Shown one piece after another: positions 43,758 through 52,289 of a DNA stretch of 64,000 bases (the first letter of the stretch is position 1; each line of letters starts with the position of its first letter). This DNA comes from Streptomyces sp. NBC_01197 (GTDB lineage Bacteria; Actinomycetota; Actinomycetes; Streptomycetales; Streptomycetaceae). A model generated the notes under the pieces. It did not search any database and was not told the DNA's origin. It saw nothing but the letters and a program-made list of their open reading frames with translations. Made by a program: the position numbers and the translations under genes. The stretch spans positions 7,456,001 to 7,520,000 of the forward strand of contig NZ_CP108569.1 of NCBI RefSeq assembly GCF_036010505.1, read 5' to 3'.

Positions 43758-45049
43758 GAGGCACTCCCACTTGCGGGGCCCCCACATCGACCCCTTTCTG
43801 CGCGACGCCGGCGAGGACGGGCCACTCCCGCGTGCGCGGGCTTTGCGCATCCCTTCGCGCCGGAATCACATATGGGGGTGTGTCACTTCCGCTGGGAAGA
43901 GCTCTACGCGTCGGCTGGCAGGCTCTACCGTCGGGACGGAGGGTCACTCCCGCTCGCGCGGGCTCTGCGCACTCAAAGCATGGGAAGGGAACACATCCGT
44001 CGGGTCACTCCCGCTCGCGCGGACTCCACGGTCCGATTCTGCCAGCAACCGTCGCGGTGCACGGGGCACTCCCACTCACGCGGGCGCTGAGTCTCCTGGA
44101 ACGGTGTTGAGGGCGACGAGGGTCGGGTCACTCCCGCTCGCGGGCCCTTCCCGCGCCTGACTTCGAGGACTGGCTCACCGGCGGCTCACTCCTGCTCGTG
44201 CGGGCTCGGCCGAGACGATCGTAGTTGACCGTGGCAAGGTCGGGTCACTCCCGATCCTCTGCCTACCTTGAGGGTGCACCGGTGCTGGCGTCACGGATCG
44301 AGCCACTCCCGCTTGCACGGGCTCTGCGCTGTCTGTGCCAACACCCGTATCCCCGCCGACGGGTCACTCCCGATCGCGCGTGCTTTCTCCTCACTCTGGG
44401 GCACGGACTGCAGATGGGCCGGGTTTCTCCCGCTTGCGCGGGCGCTACCAACTGGAGTAGCTGGGCATCGTCTGGAGCCACGGGTCATTCCCGCTCGCGC
44501 GGGCTTCACGAAGGCCTCACGTTCACCCGTGAGCGCCGGTCGGGGTCACTCCCGCTCGCGCGGGCTATGCAACCTGCCGTGGCCGGTCGAGTGGCAACGG
44601 CATGGGTCACTCCCGCTTGAGCAGGCTCAAGGCCGACAGTGTCGGCGTCGATCGGGACAAGACCGACGCGTCACTCCCGCTGGTGGAGCACTTCGCGTAA
44701 GCCGGCAGGCTTTCCGGCGGGACGGAGGGTCACTCCTGCTCGGGCAGGCTCTACCACGTCCTCGAGATGAACTGGGAGTCATCGCCGAGTCACTCTCGCT
44801 CGCGGGGTCTTCTACCTCATGCGTGAGCCGATGCTGGGGTCACGGATCGAGTCATTCCCGCTCGTGCGGGCTCTACCCAGCGGTGTAACTCAGTTAGAGA
44901 ACAACGCCGTGTCATTCCCGCTTCCGCGGGCTCCCTGAACTGCGCTGGTCGGCCGGATGGCAACGGCACGGGCTACTCCCGCTCCTGCGGATTTCTCGAC
45001 CACGGCACCGACTCGGAGAAGAAACGCACCGGGTCACTCCTGCTTGCGC
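43758..45049. CRISPR. degenerate type I-E-like CRISPR array, about 22 units, no cas genes
   Basis: A motif with consensus TCACTCCCGCTCGCGCGGG recurs with a period of about 61 bases. The CACTCCC core starts at 43762, 43823, 43884, 43945, 44006, 44067, 44129, 44187, 44246, 44304, 44365, 44425, 44486, 44547, 44608, 44672, 44731, 44791, 44853, 44913, 44974 and 45035. The repeat of about 28 bases holds the stem CCCGC/GCGGG with a 4-base loop, like type I-E repeats, and spacers of about 33 bases differ. Most repeats carry mutations, so the array is old. The last repeat is cut by the IS256 end at 45050. No cas gene is in the window. Confidence 0.82.
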
Positions 45050-46422
45050 GGGTCCGTAAAGTTAACGGTGGTTCTGGAGTTGTTAGTGGGTCAGCGGCGG
45101 GCGGCGGAGAGTCGGCCGTCGAAGGTGATCTCGAAGGCGTTCAGGGCGGCCTTCCAGCGTTGTGACCAGCGTTTGCGTCCCTGCCCGGTGGGGTCCAGGC
45201 TCATGACGGCCATGTAGACGCACTTGATCGCTGCCTGCTCGTTCGGGAAGTGCCCGCGGGAGCGGACGGCCTTGCGGATCCGTGCGTTCACGCTCTCGAT
45301 GGCGTTGGTGGTGCACACAACTCGCCTTACTTCACTGTCGAATTGGAGGAAGGGTACGTACTCGGCCCACGCGTTCTCCCACAGCCTCACGATCGCGGGG
45401 TACTTCTTGCCCCACATCTCGCAGAACTCCAGGAACCGCTCCTCCGCGACGTCCTGGGTCGGGGCGGTGTAGACGGGCTTGAGCGCCTTCGAGATCTTGT
45501 CCCAGTCCTGCCGGGCCGCGTAACGGAACGACGCCCGCAGGAGGTGAACCACGCAGGTCTGCGTGATGGCCTGGGGCCAGACCGTCCCGATCGCGTCCGG
45601 CAGGCCCTTCAAGCCGTCGCAGACGACCATGCAGACGTCGTCAACGCCCCTGTTCTTGATCTCGGTCAGGACCTGGAGCCAGTACTTGGCGCTCGCCGCC
45701 GTCGCCGGCGCACAGGCCCAAGATCTCGCGGGTGCCCTCGACCGTGACCGCCAGCACTACGTAGATCGGCCGGTTCGCGACCTGACCATCCCTCAGCTTC
45801 ACGTGCACGCAGTCGATGAACAGGACCGGGTAGACCGAGTCGAGCGGCCGGTTCTGCCATTCGTGCATGCCGTCGAGCACCTTGTCGGTGATCGTGGAGA
45901 TCGTGGTCTTGGAGACCTCGGCACCGTAGACCTCGGCGAGATGGGCGGATATCTCTCCGTGGGTGAGCCCTCGGGCGGACAGTGAGAGCACCATCTCGTC
46001 GACGCCGGTCAGCCGGCGCTGCCGCTTTTTCACGATCTGCGGCTCGAAGCTGCCCTCGCGGTCGCGCGGGACGTCGATGGCGACCGGTCCGACCTCGGTG
46101 ATCACGGTCTTGGACCGGATGCCGTTGCGGGTGTTGCCGCTGGCTGTCTTCTCGTGCTTCTAGTGGCCGAGGTGGTCGGTGATCTCACCTTCGAGGGCCG
46201 ACTCGAGGATCTTCTTCGTCAGCTGCTGCAGCAGCCCGCCCTGGCCAGTCAGCTTGATCCCGTCGGCCTTCGCCCGGTCCACCAGCTGACTGATCAACTG
46301 GTCATCCAGAGCATCCGGTGCCCCGGCAGGCTGCACTTCCTCGACGGCCTCAGCCGAGACGATCACGTCTGTCATCAGGTGTTACTTCCTGTTCGAAGAT
46401 CCACCGTTGACGGTACGGACCC
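45050..46422. mobile_element. second IS256-family element, degenerate
   Basis: Left end GGGTCCGTAAAGTTAACGGT at 45050 and right end CCACCGTTGACGGTACGGAC at 46401 are imperfect inverted repeats. The transposase inside is broken. The left side joins the CRISPR-like array and the right side joins the ATP-binding/TPR pseudogene; no target duplication is present, which suggests later recombination or deletion. Confidence 0.82.
45091..46375 (-). pseudogene. IS256-family transposase with a nonsense codon and a frameshift
   Basis: From ATG 46375 the protein begins MTDVIVSAEAVEEVQPAGAP and reaches LLQQLTKKILESALEGEITD, then stops at TAG 46160. It resumes in frame (NTRNGIRSKTVITEVGPVAI) to GLCAGDGG near 45690, where two bases appear lost. 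The rest follows in another frame (MVVCDGLKGLPDAIGTVWPQ to ITFDGRLSAARR). It is related to, but clearly diverged from, the intact copy at 37191. Confidence 0.88.
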
Positions 46423-46423
46423 A

Positions 46424-48170
46424 CGAGCCACCGCCAGTTGGTGCGGGCGGCGTCGGGTCCGTCGAGCCAGCGGACGGTGGAGCCGGGCGAGCGGGGCAGG
46501 TTAGCCATGAAGTGCGCGATGTCGTTGAAGTGGGCGAAGTCGCCGCTGTCTGTGAGGGCGTGGAGCCGGTCGATGGTGGCGGCCTGGGCCTGGGTGTCGT
46601 TGTCGACGGCGTGGTGGAAGGCGAGGGCCAGTTCCAGGAACCGGTGGAGGTAGGGAAGTCCGGCTGCCTCGACGTCGGCGCGCAGCTGCTCGGCACGGCC
46701 GGTGACCGTGGGGGTTCCGGCGTCCTTGAGCAGGGCGGTGATGTGGGCCAGGAGGCGGTTGGCGCGCTGGTCGACGCCGTCCAGGAGCTGGTGGGCGAGG
46801 GCGAGTTCGTCGTCGGCGCGCTGCGGGTCGGCGAAGGAGAGGGCCAGGGCGGTGCGGACCTGGAGCATGGCGCGTTCCCCGACAGCTCCGCGCTGCTCGG
46901 CTTCGATGCGGCTGGCTTCGAACGCGGCGACGGCCTGGCCGGTGTCGGCGTGGGACCAGTGGATGTCGCCCAGGACGCGGTGGTGGCGGCCTTCCCAGCC
47001 CAGTGAGGGCACTGCGGCCAAGGCGGTGGGGAAGTCGCCGGCGAGACGGGCCAGGTTGGCCAGGCCCCGCAGGGCCTTGGGCGCGAGGCGCCCGCCCATG
47101 TCGGCGACGTGCTGCATGCCGGTGCGGGCGTCGTCGTTGCGGGCAAGATCCTTATGCGCCTTGGCCCGGTAGTACCAGGCCAGTTCGGTGAGTTCGGCGG
47201 GCAGCAGGCGGGTGTCGAGGACGGCGGTGAGGCGGTCGGCGGTGCGCTGACGGTGCTCGTGCTGGCGGCGGGTGATCGCGGACAGGAGCTCGGCCAGGGC
47301 GTCGGCGGGCGTGTCCAGTCCGGGATCACCAACGTTCTGCGACGGGTCGGGGGCGGGTGGGGAGAGGGGTTCCCACAGGGAGTCGTCGGTGTAGGCGAAG
47401 GCGGCGTCGGTGAGCCAGCCCAGGTCGCTCTAGGCGGTGTTCGCGGGCCAGGCGCAGGCCTTGGCGCAGGCACGCGACCAGGAGGGGGCGGCTGATGCCG
47501 GGGCCCGCGTTGGCGGTGGCCCACTGGTGGCCGAGGGCGGCCAGGGCGCGGGTGGCGGCCTGCTGCCAGTCGGCGTCGGTCCATCGGTCGTCGCCGTGGT
47601 CGTCGGTACGGACATCCGCGCGGATGGCGCGGTGCAGGTGATAGGGCCACAGGGCGTAGGGGTTCTCGGTGACGAGGGGGCGTTCCACCAGGCGGCGGGC
47701 GGGGCCTGGTGGGTGAGGCCGGCGGCTTGGGTGGCCAGGTCCAGGTCGAAGGCGTCGAGGAGCGATATGGAGCGCAGCAGGTGCCGCTCCTCGGGGGTGA
47801 GGTCGGACAGGACGCGGGCCAGGAGGGCGGGGAAGGCGTGGTCGAAGTCCTGGGGGAGGGGTTCGCGGGTGCGGCGGATTTCCAGGAAGCGGCCGACGGC
47901 GAGGTCCAGGTGCAGGGGGAGTCCGTAGGAGCGGGCGGTGCTCGCGGCCCGGATGTCGGGGCTGATGAGGGGCCGGCGGTCTTGGACCAGGCGGCGGGCG
48001 AGGTAGTCGTCGCAGTCCTCGAGGGAGAGGTCACCGATCAGATGCTGGGAGCTGCCCGGTCCGTCGGCAAGGCCGGGCCAGGCGGTGAGGCCGGTCCAGT
48101 CGAGCTGTCCTTCCCAGTACTGGCACAGCGCCACGTCGAAGGCGGGCAGGGGGCGGCTGAGTTCGCAGCG
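46424..48170 (-). pseudogene. large ATP-binding/TPR-type regulatory protein, broken at both ends and inside
   Basis: The N-terminal end is lost (first good sequence ALCQYWEGQLDWTGLTAW at about 48130). It continues SLEDCDDYLARRLVQDRRPL and LTPEERHLLRSISLLDAFDL, typical of Streptomyces ATP/GTP-binding proteins. The frame shifts near 47690 and back near 47432. A helical-repeat part follows (ALRGLANLARLAGDFPTALA to FNDIAHFMANLPRSPGSTVR). The C-terminus is cut by the IS256 right end at 46422. Probably once a STAND-type regulator; exact role unknown. Confidence 0.65.
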
Positions 48171-48219
48171 TATTCAAGTCCGTCACCACGTGACAGGCAG
48201 GGAGCCGTGGCCGACCGTA

Positions 48220-48399
48220 ACCCCATCGGACGGCGGCTGGGGCTTGCGCCGGCTCCGAGCCTTCGAAGACCGTTACAAAGCCGCAGCACAGCCGTTCTAG
48301 TGGAAGTTCACCACCTCCGACCTGGACGAACTGCTGGCTAGGCTCGACCGGCACACCGCCGATCACCACGAAGAATGCTCCGCCACGGTGGCAGCGTGA
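48220..48399 (+). pseudogene. IS630-type transposase C-terminal remnant
   Basis: Reads RLRAFEDRYKAAAQPF, TAG at 48298-48300, then WKFTTSDLDELLARLDRH and a stop at 48399. This matches the C-terminal end of another IS630-type transposase (PFDWKFT pattern, with the Asp codon turned into TAG). Different from the intact IS630 copy at 23204. Confidence 0.65.
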
Positions 48400-48561
48400 T
48401 CAACCCCCGAAGGATTTACGGAGCCGACCACTAAGTTTCTGGATGGCCATTCGTGGGGTCGATCACGTGGTAGGACTTGCCTCCCGTTGATGACTCGATC
48501 ATCCTGGCGCAAGAGCTCGGCATCCTGCCTCAGCATCCCGCGGCGCCTACAACACGGTGTC

Positions 48562-49236
48562 TCAGCTGTGCGCTTGTTCGACGAGCCGGTGCAGGTATGC
48601 GTAGGCGACGGCCTGGGCACGGTCACGGGCGTTGATCTTGGCGAACAGGCGATTGATATGGCTCTTGACCGTGACCTCGCTGATGACGAGGTGCTCGGCT
48701 ATCTCGGTGTTGGACAGGCCGGCGGCGATGAGAGTCAGTACTTCAGCCTCCCTGGGGGTGAGAGCGTCGGGAAGACCGGGGCGCGAGAACGGCCGCCGAG
48801 TTGCAGGCGCACTGACGATGGCATCAATGAGATGACGTTGCACGGCAGGGTCGATGGCGGCGTGGTCGTCCAGGACACGTTTCAGAGCTTCCCGGATCTC
48901 CGCTCCGCCCGTCTCCTTGGTGAGGTAGCCGCGGGCACCGGCCCGCAGCGCGTCGATCACAGATCTGTCGTCCGAGTAGGTCGTGAGGATGACAACTTTT
49001 ATCTCGGGGCGGCGTTCGCGCAGCAGACGTGTGGCCTCGACACCGTCACAGCGGGGCATCCGCAGATCCATGAGGACGACGTCGGGACAGAGGTCCTCGG
49101 CAAGCGCGACGGCCTCGGCGCCGTCGGAGGCGACGCCCACGACATCGACATCATGCAACAGCCCGAGCATCATGGCCAGCCCCTCCCGGACGGCTCGCTG
49201 GTCGTCAGCGATGAGGATGCGGATCGCCTGCTCCAT
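48562..49236 (-). CDS. NarL/FixJ-type response regulator
   Basis: 224 residues from ATG 49236, with TTGGAGG seven bases upstream. The receiver domain has the acidic pair in ILIADDQRAV, the phospho-acceptor Asp57 in DVVLMDLRMPRCDG, and Lys in GYLTKE. The LuxR-type helix-turn-helix is LTPREAEVLTLIAAGLSNTE and ISEVTVKSHINRLFAKI (about residues 155-215). Its kinase, directly upstream, is only a remnant, so phosphorylation must come from elsewhere. Being next to the NRPS cluster, it may or may not regulate it. Confidence 0.9.
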   Translation of the reverse strand: MEQAIRILIADDQRAVREGLAMMLGLLHDVDVVGVASDGAEAVALAEDLCPDVVLMDLRMPRCDGVEATRLLRERRPEIKVVILTTYSDDRSVIDALRAGARGYLTKETGGAEIREALKRVLDDHAAIDPAVQRHLIDAIVSAPATRRPFSRPGLPDALTPREAEVLTLIAAGLSNTEIAEHLVISEVTVKSHINRLFAKINARDRAQAVAYAYLHRLVEQAHS

Positions 49237-49239
49237 GCG

Positions 49240-49560
49240 GATACCTCCAACTCGACAGGAAACCTGGGGTCGTTGGTCTACGGAAAGCGTACCGCCGAGC
49301 TGATCGGCCCGTTCACGTATGGTCATGAAGCCATGGCCGCCGCTGACGCGAGTGGGGGTCGGCAGTGGCCTGCCCTTGGTGGTGAAATCCTCGATGGTCA
49401 TACGGGTGGCGGACGTCTCGTATGCCAGGCGCACCTCGACCCACTCCGGTTCGGCATGCTCGCCGATGTCCGTCAGCGCTTCCTCAGCGGCTCGGTAAAG
49501 CGCCAGCAGCCCTCGGGACCAAGCCGATGCGGCCCGCCTGTGACGGTGAGCCGGCAGGGA
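49240..49560 (-). pseudogene. C-terminal remnant of a NarL-partner histidine kinase
   Basis: The minus strand reads LLALYRAAEEALTDIGEHAE (degenerate N box), VEVRLAYETSATRMTIEDF and VSGGHGFMTIRERADQLGGT (G2 box) up to SVDQRP. The dimerisation/His part is missing. There is no stop before the response regulator: the frame continues through CRVGGIR into its ATG, so as read the kinase tail is fused to the regulator. Confidence 0.7.
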
Positions 49561-49683
49561 GCGTTCCGGTCGTGCTGGAACTACGCCAGGCCCGCGCGGG
49601 CGACTCCCTTGTCCCGCGGCATGACCCCCTGCATCACCCCCTGGGCGCCTTCAGACCTGCGCTGTGCGCATGATGAGGGCTGC

Positions 49684-50931
49684 TCAGGCCGAGGTTCGGC
49701 GGGCCACAGCCCGGCAGGCCGCGTGCAGGCTGTGTGCGGCCGACGCCATCTGGTCGTGAGTGGTGACGACCGGGGGCAGGACGCGCAGGACGGTGGGTGC
49801 GGTGAGGCACTGGGCGAGGAGCAGTCCGCGTCGGCCGGCTTCCAGGATCGTCAGGCCCGCCTGGGCCTCGGTGGCGAACCGCAGAACCCCGAACAGGCCG
49901 ACGGCGCGGGTCTCGACGACCACGTCGGGGAATTCCTCGTGCAGAGCCCCGAGCCACTGGCGGAGCGGGGCTTCGTGTGCGGCGAAGAGGTCGGCCCTCG
50001 TGTCGAGCAGGTCCAGAGCGGCCAGCCCCGCCGCGCACGAGGCCGGATGGCCCCCGAAGGTCGCGGTGTGGAAATAGGGGTCGGCGACGAGCGGGGCGTA
50101 CAGGTCCTCGGTGCTCACCATCGCGGACAGCGGCATCACCCCGCCGCCCAGAGGCTTGCCCAGCAGTACGGCGTCGGGTTCCAGCCCCTCCTCTACGGCG
50201 AGGGACATCGGCCCGCAGCGGCGCAGCCCGCACTGGATCTCGTCGGAAATGACGAAGGCACCCGCGGCACGGGCGTCGGCGCTCCACCGGCGCAGCAGCT
50301 CCGGCGGCAGGATGCGACCGCCGCCCTCGCCCTGCACCGGTTCGAAGACCAGGGCGGCGGCGGGCCGTTCGGCGAGCGCGCGGGCCACCGCGTACGGCTC
50401 CAGGGGGAGATGGCGCACGTCACCGAGGAAGCCCTGCACGGGTTTGCGGCGCTCGGGGTCCGAGGTGAGGGCCAGGGCCCCCATGCTCTTGCCGTGAAAG
50501 CCGCCCTCGACGGCGAGCGCGGAGGCGTGTCCCGTCCGGGCGATGGCCAGCTTCAGGGCCGCCTCCACCGCGTCCGCGCCGTTCAGGCCGAGCCAGACCC
50601 TGGTGAGCCGGTCGGGCGCGAGGGCCCGCACCAGCCGAGACGCGAGCCGTGCGGCGTAGGGGTTGGCGAGCAGCCGCGTCGACGTCGGCATCTCGTCGAG
50701 TGCCCGGTGCACCGCCTCCACCACGGCGGGCGGCCGGTGGCCGAACAGCGGTACCGCGTAGCTGCCGAAGTCCAGCACATTCCGGCCGTTGGACAGCAGT
50801 ACCTCCGCGCCGTTCGCCGTGGCCTCGACCGCTCCTGCCCCGATGATCCGGTGGCGTTCGGCCACACCCGGCACGAGGTGGTGACGCGCGCTGTCCAGGA
50901 CCGTCGGTGCGCCGTCCAGGTGTGCGGTCAT
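49684..50931 (-). CDS. class III PLP-dependent aminotransferase
   Basis: 415 residues from ATG 50931 (GAGGAG eight bases upstream). Motifs of the acetylornithine/ornithine aminotransferase fold type I: NGADAVEAALKLAIARTGH, EGGFHGKSMGALALTS, VISDEIQCG (Asp to the PLP nitrogen) and LLGKPLGGGVMPLSAM with the Schiff-base Lys near residue 259. It transfers an amino group to a ketone or aldehyde. Being divergent from the diiron oxidase and sharing a promoter motif with the NRPS operon, it probably makes an amino-bearing building block. Confidence 0.88.
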   Translation of the reverse strand: MTAHLDGAPTVLDSARHHLVPGVAERHRIIGAGAVEATANGAEVLLSNGRNVLDFGSYAVPLFGHRPPAVVEAVHRALDEMPTSTRLLANPYAARLASRLVRALAPDRLTRVWLGLNGADAVEAALKLAIARTGHASALAVEGGFHGKSMGALALTSDPERRKPVQGFLGDVRHLPLEPYAVARALAERPAAALVFEPVQGEGGGRILPPELLRRWSADARAAGAFVISDEIQCGLRRCGPMSLAVEEGLEPDAVLLGKPLGGGVMPLSAMVSTEDLYAPLVADPYFHTATFGGHPASCAAGLAALDLLDTRADLFAAHEAPLRQWLGALHEEFPDVVVETRAVGLFGVLRFATEAQAGLTILEAGRRGLLLAQCLTAPTVLRVLPPVVTTHDQMASAAHSLHAACRAVARRTSA

Positions 50932-50996
50932 GCGGGGGCTCCTCGGGATCGCCTGTGAATACCGTCTCCAAGTAACCGGGGCCGCCGCGGTTCCTG

Positions 50997-51050
50997 CCAG
51001 GTAAGGCGTCGGCAACTTGGCTGCCCGGCAGTTGCCTCTCGGATGCCTGG
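50997..51050. promoter_or_regulatory. inverted pair of CCAGG-N9-GGCAACT motifs, copy 1
   Basis: Forward motif at 50997-51017 (CCAGG, nine bases, GGCAACT) and the same motif inverted at 51030-51050 (AGTTGCC, nine bases, CCTGG), 12 bases apart. They lie between the divergent aminotransferase and diiron oxidase genes. A matching pair stands at 59079-59144, so these are candidate sites of a cluster regulator. Confidence 0.7.
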
Positions 51051-51168
51051 AGGCGTGAGCGGGCGCTCGTGAGGATGGGCGGCGTAGATGTGTGTCGAAG
51101 GAGCCTGGTCGAGCCGCGGGCCGGATGGCTTGCGGTCATGGTGGAGACCGGTTCACAGCCTGGGAAGG

Positions 51169-52194
51169 ATGGCCAGCTCGGTGACCGACAGTGAAGCGGA
51201 GAACCGCGCGGACGAACTGTTCACGCTCGGGGGTGCAGCGCCGGCGCTCATGGAGGTCGACGCGCACATACGCGCGATCATGAACTGGGACTACACCGCC
51301 ACGACGAGTCGGCTGTGGGGCCTGTACGAGAAGAGCAAGGTCTCCCAGTGGAACGTTGCGACGGACATCGACTGGAGTTACGACGTCCGGTTCGGCGCCC
51401 CCCTCGACGAGGAGTTCGGCAAGGCGGTCGCCCCCTTTGCCGCGTCACCGGAGAGCCCGGTGCCCAGGGAGCTGTGGGACGCCTTCCGCTGGGAGTACCA
51501 GGCCTGGATGGTCAACCAGTTCCTCCACGGTGAGCAGGGCGCTCTGCTCACCACGGCGCGGCTGGTCGAGACGGTCCCCGACATGGCCTCGAAGGTGTAT
51601 GCCGCCGCTCAGGTCGCCGACGAGGCCCGGCACGTCGAGGCGTACGCCCGTTACATCGACGAGAAGCTCGGTGTCACCTATCCGATCAACCGCGGCCTGA
51701 AGGCGCTGCTGCGGGACCTGCTCGGCGATTCCCGGTGGGACGTCGTGTACCTGGGCATGCAGGTCATCGTGGAGGGTCTCGCCCTCGCCGCGACCCGGGT
51801 CGCGAGCGCGGGTTTCGGTGACCCCATCATCACCTCCATCACCAAGATGATCGCGCGTGACGAGGCGCGTCACATCTCCTTCGGCGTCATCGCCCTCAAC
51901 GGGCTCTACGAGGAGATGTCGGCCGCGGAGCGGGACGAGCGCGAGCAGTTCCTGCTGGAGGCGATCCATCTGATGTCCCAGCGGTTCCTGCTGCGCGAGG
52001 TCTGGGAGAAGATGGACCTGGACGTGGAGCAGGGGGTCCGCTTCGCCCGCACGGACCCGATGATGGTCGGCTTCCGGCAGTTGCTGTTCCGCAAGGTCAT
52101 CCAGGTTCTCCGGCAGATCGACCTGCTCAGCCCGAAGATCCGGGACCTGCTCCTGGACGAGGCGCTGGCCCGCCCCGAGTACCTCGCCGGCTGA
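51169..52194 (+). CDS. ferritin-like diiron oxidase/oxygenase
   Basis: 341 residues from ATG 51169; GTG 51181 is the alternative with better ribosome-site spacing (GGAAGG at 51163). Carboxylate and histidine ligands follow the diiron pattern: Glu122, Glu152-x2-His155 (ADEARHVEAYARY), Glu202 and Glu232-x2-His235 (RDEARHISFG). The helices around them fit a four-helix bundle. AurF N-oxygenases have one more His a few residues before the last Glu; it is not seen here, so N-oxygenation, hydroxylation or desaturation all remain possible. Divergent from the aminotransferase. Confidence 0.8.
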   Translation: MASSVTDSEAENRADELFTLGGAAPALMEVDAHIRAIMNWDYTATTSRLWGLYEKSKVSQWNVATDIDWSYDVRFGAPLDEEFGKAVAPFAASPESPVPRELWDAFRWEYQAWMVNQFLHGEQGALLTTARLVETVPDMASKVYAAAQVADEARHVEAYARYIDEKLGVTYPINRGLKALLRDLLGDSRWDVVYLGMQVIVEGLALAATRVASAGFGDPIITSITKMIARDEARHISFGVIALNGLYEEMSAAERDEREQFLLEAIHLMSQRFLLREVWEKMDLDVEQGVRFARTDPMMVGFRQLLFRKVIQVLRQIDLLSPKIRDLLLDEALARPEYLAG

Positions 52195-52207
52195 CCCGAC
52201 ACGTTGT

Positions 52208-52260
52208 GAGGGGCGGCTGCCTCGGAGGACCCGACACGTCCTCCGAGGCAGCCGCCCCTC
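52208..52260. terminator. 23-bp perfect hairpin between convergent genes
   Basis: A 23-base arm (52208-52230), a 7-base loop and its exact complement (52238-52260). It lies 13 bases after the diiron oxidase stop and 29 bases before the dioxygenase stop, so it can end both convergent transcripts. Confidence 0.9.
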
Positions 52261-52289
52261 CCTTTGAGCCGTCCGGGTGTTCGTGCCGG

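Noticed and set aside
43756..44888. Open frames across the repeat region with recurring HSRSRG or SLPLAR peptides
   Set aside because: These peptides are translations of the 61-base repeat units; the period is not a multiple of three and the frames break repeatedly.
39278..45049. A working CRISPR-associated transposon
   Set aside because: No Cascade or Cas12k gene is present, TniA is reduced to its tail, TniQ is interrupted and the array repeats are degenerate. Only a relic is possible, and this is reported as such.
48487..50958. 823-codon plus-strand open frame
   Set aside because: It is antisense to the response regulator and the aminotransferase, both of which have ribosome sites and conserved active-site residues.
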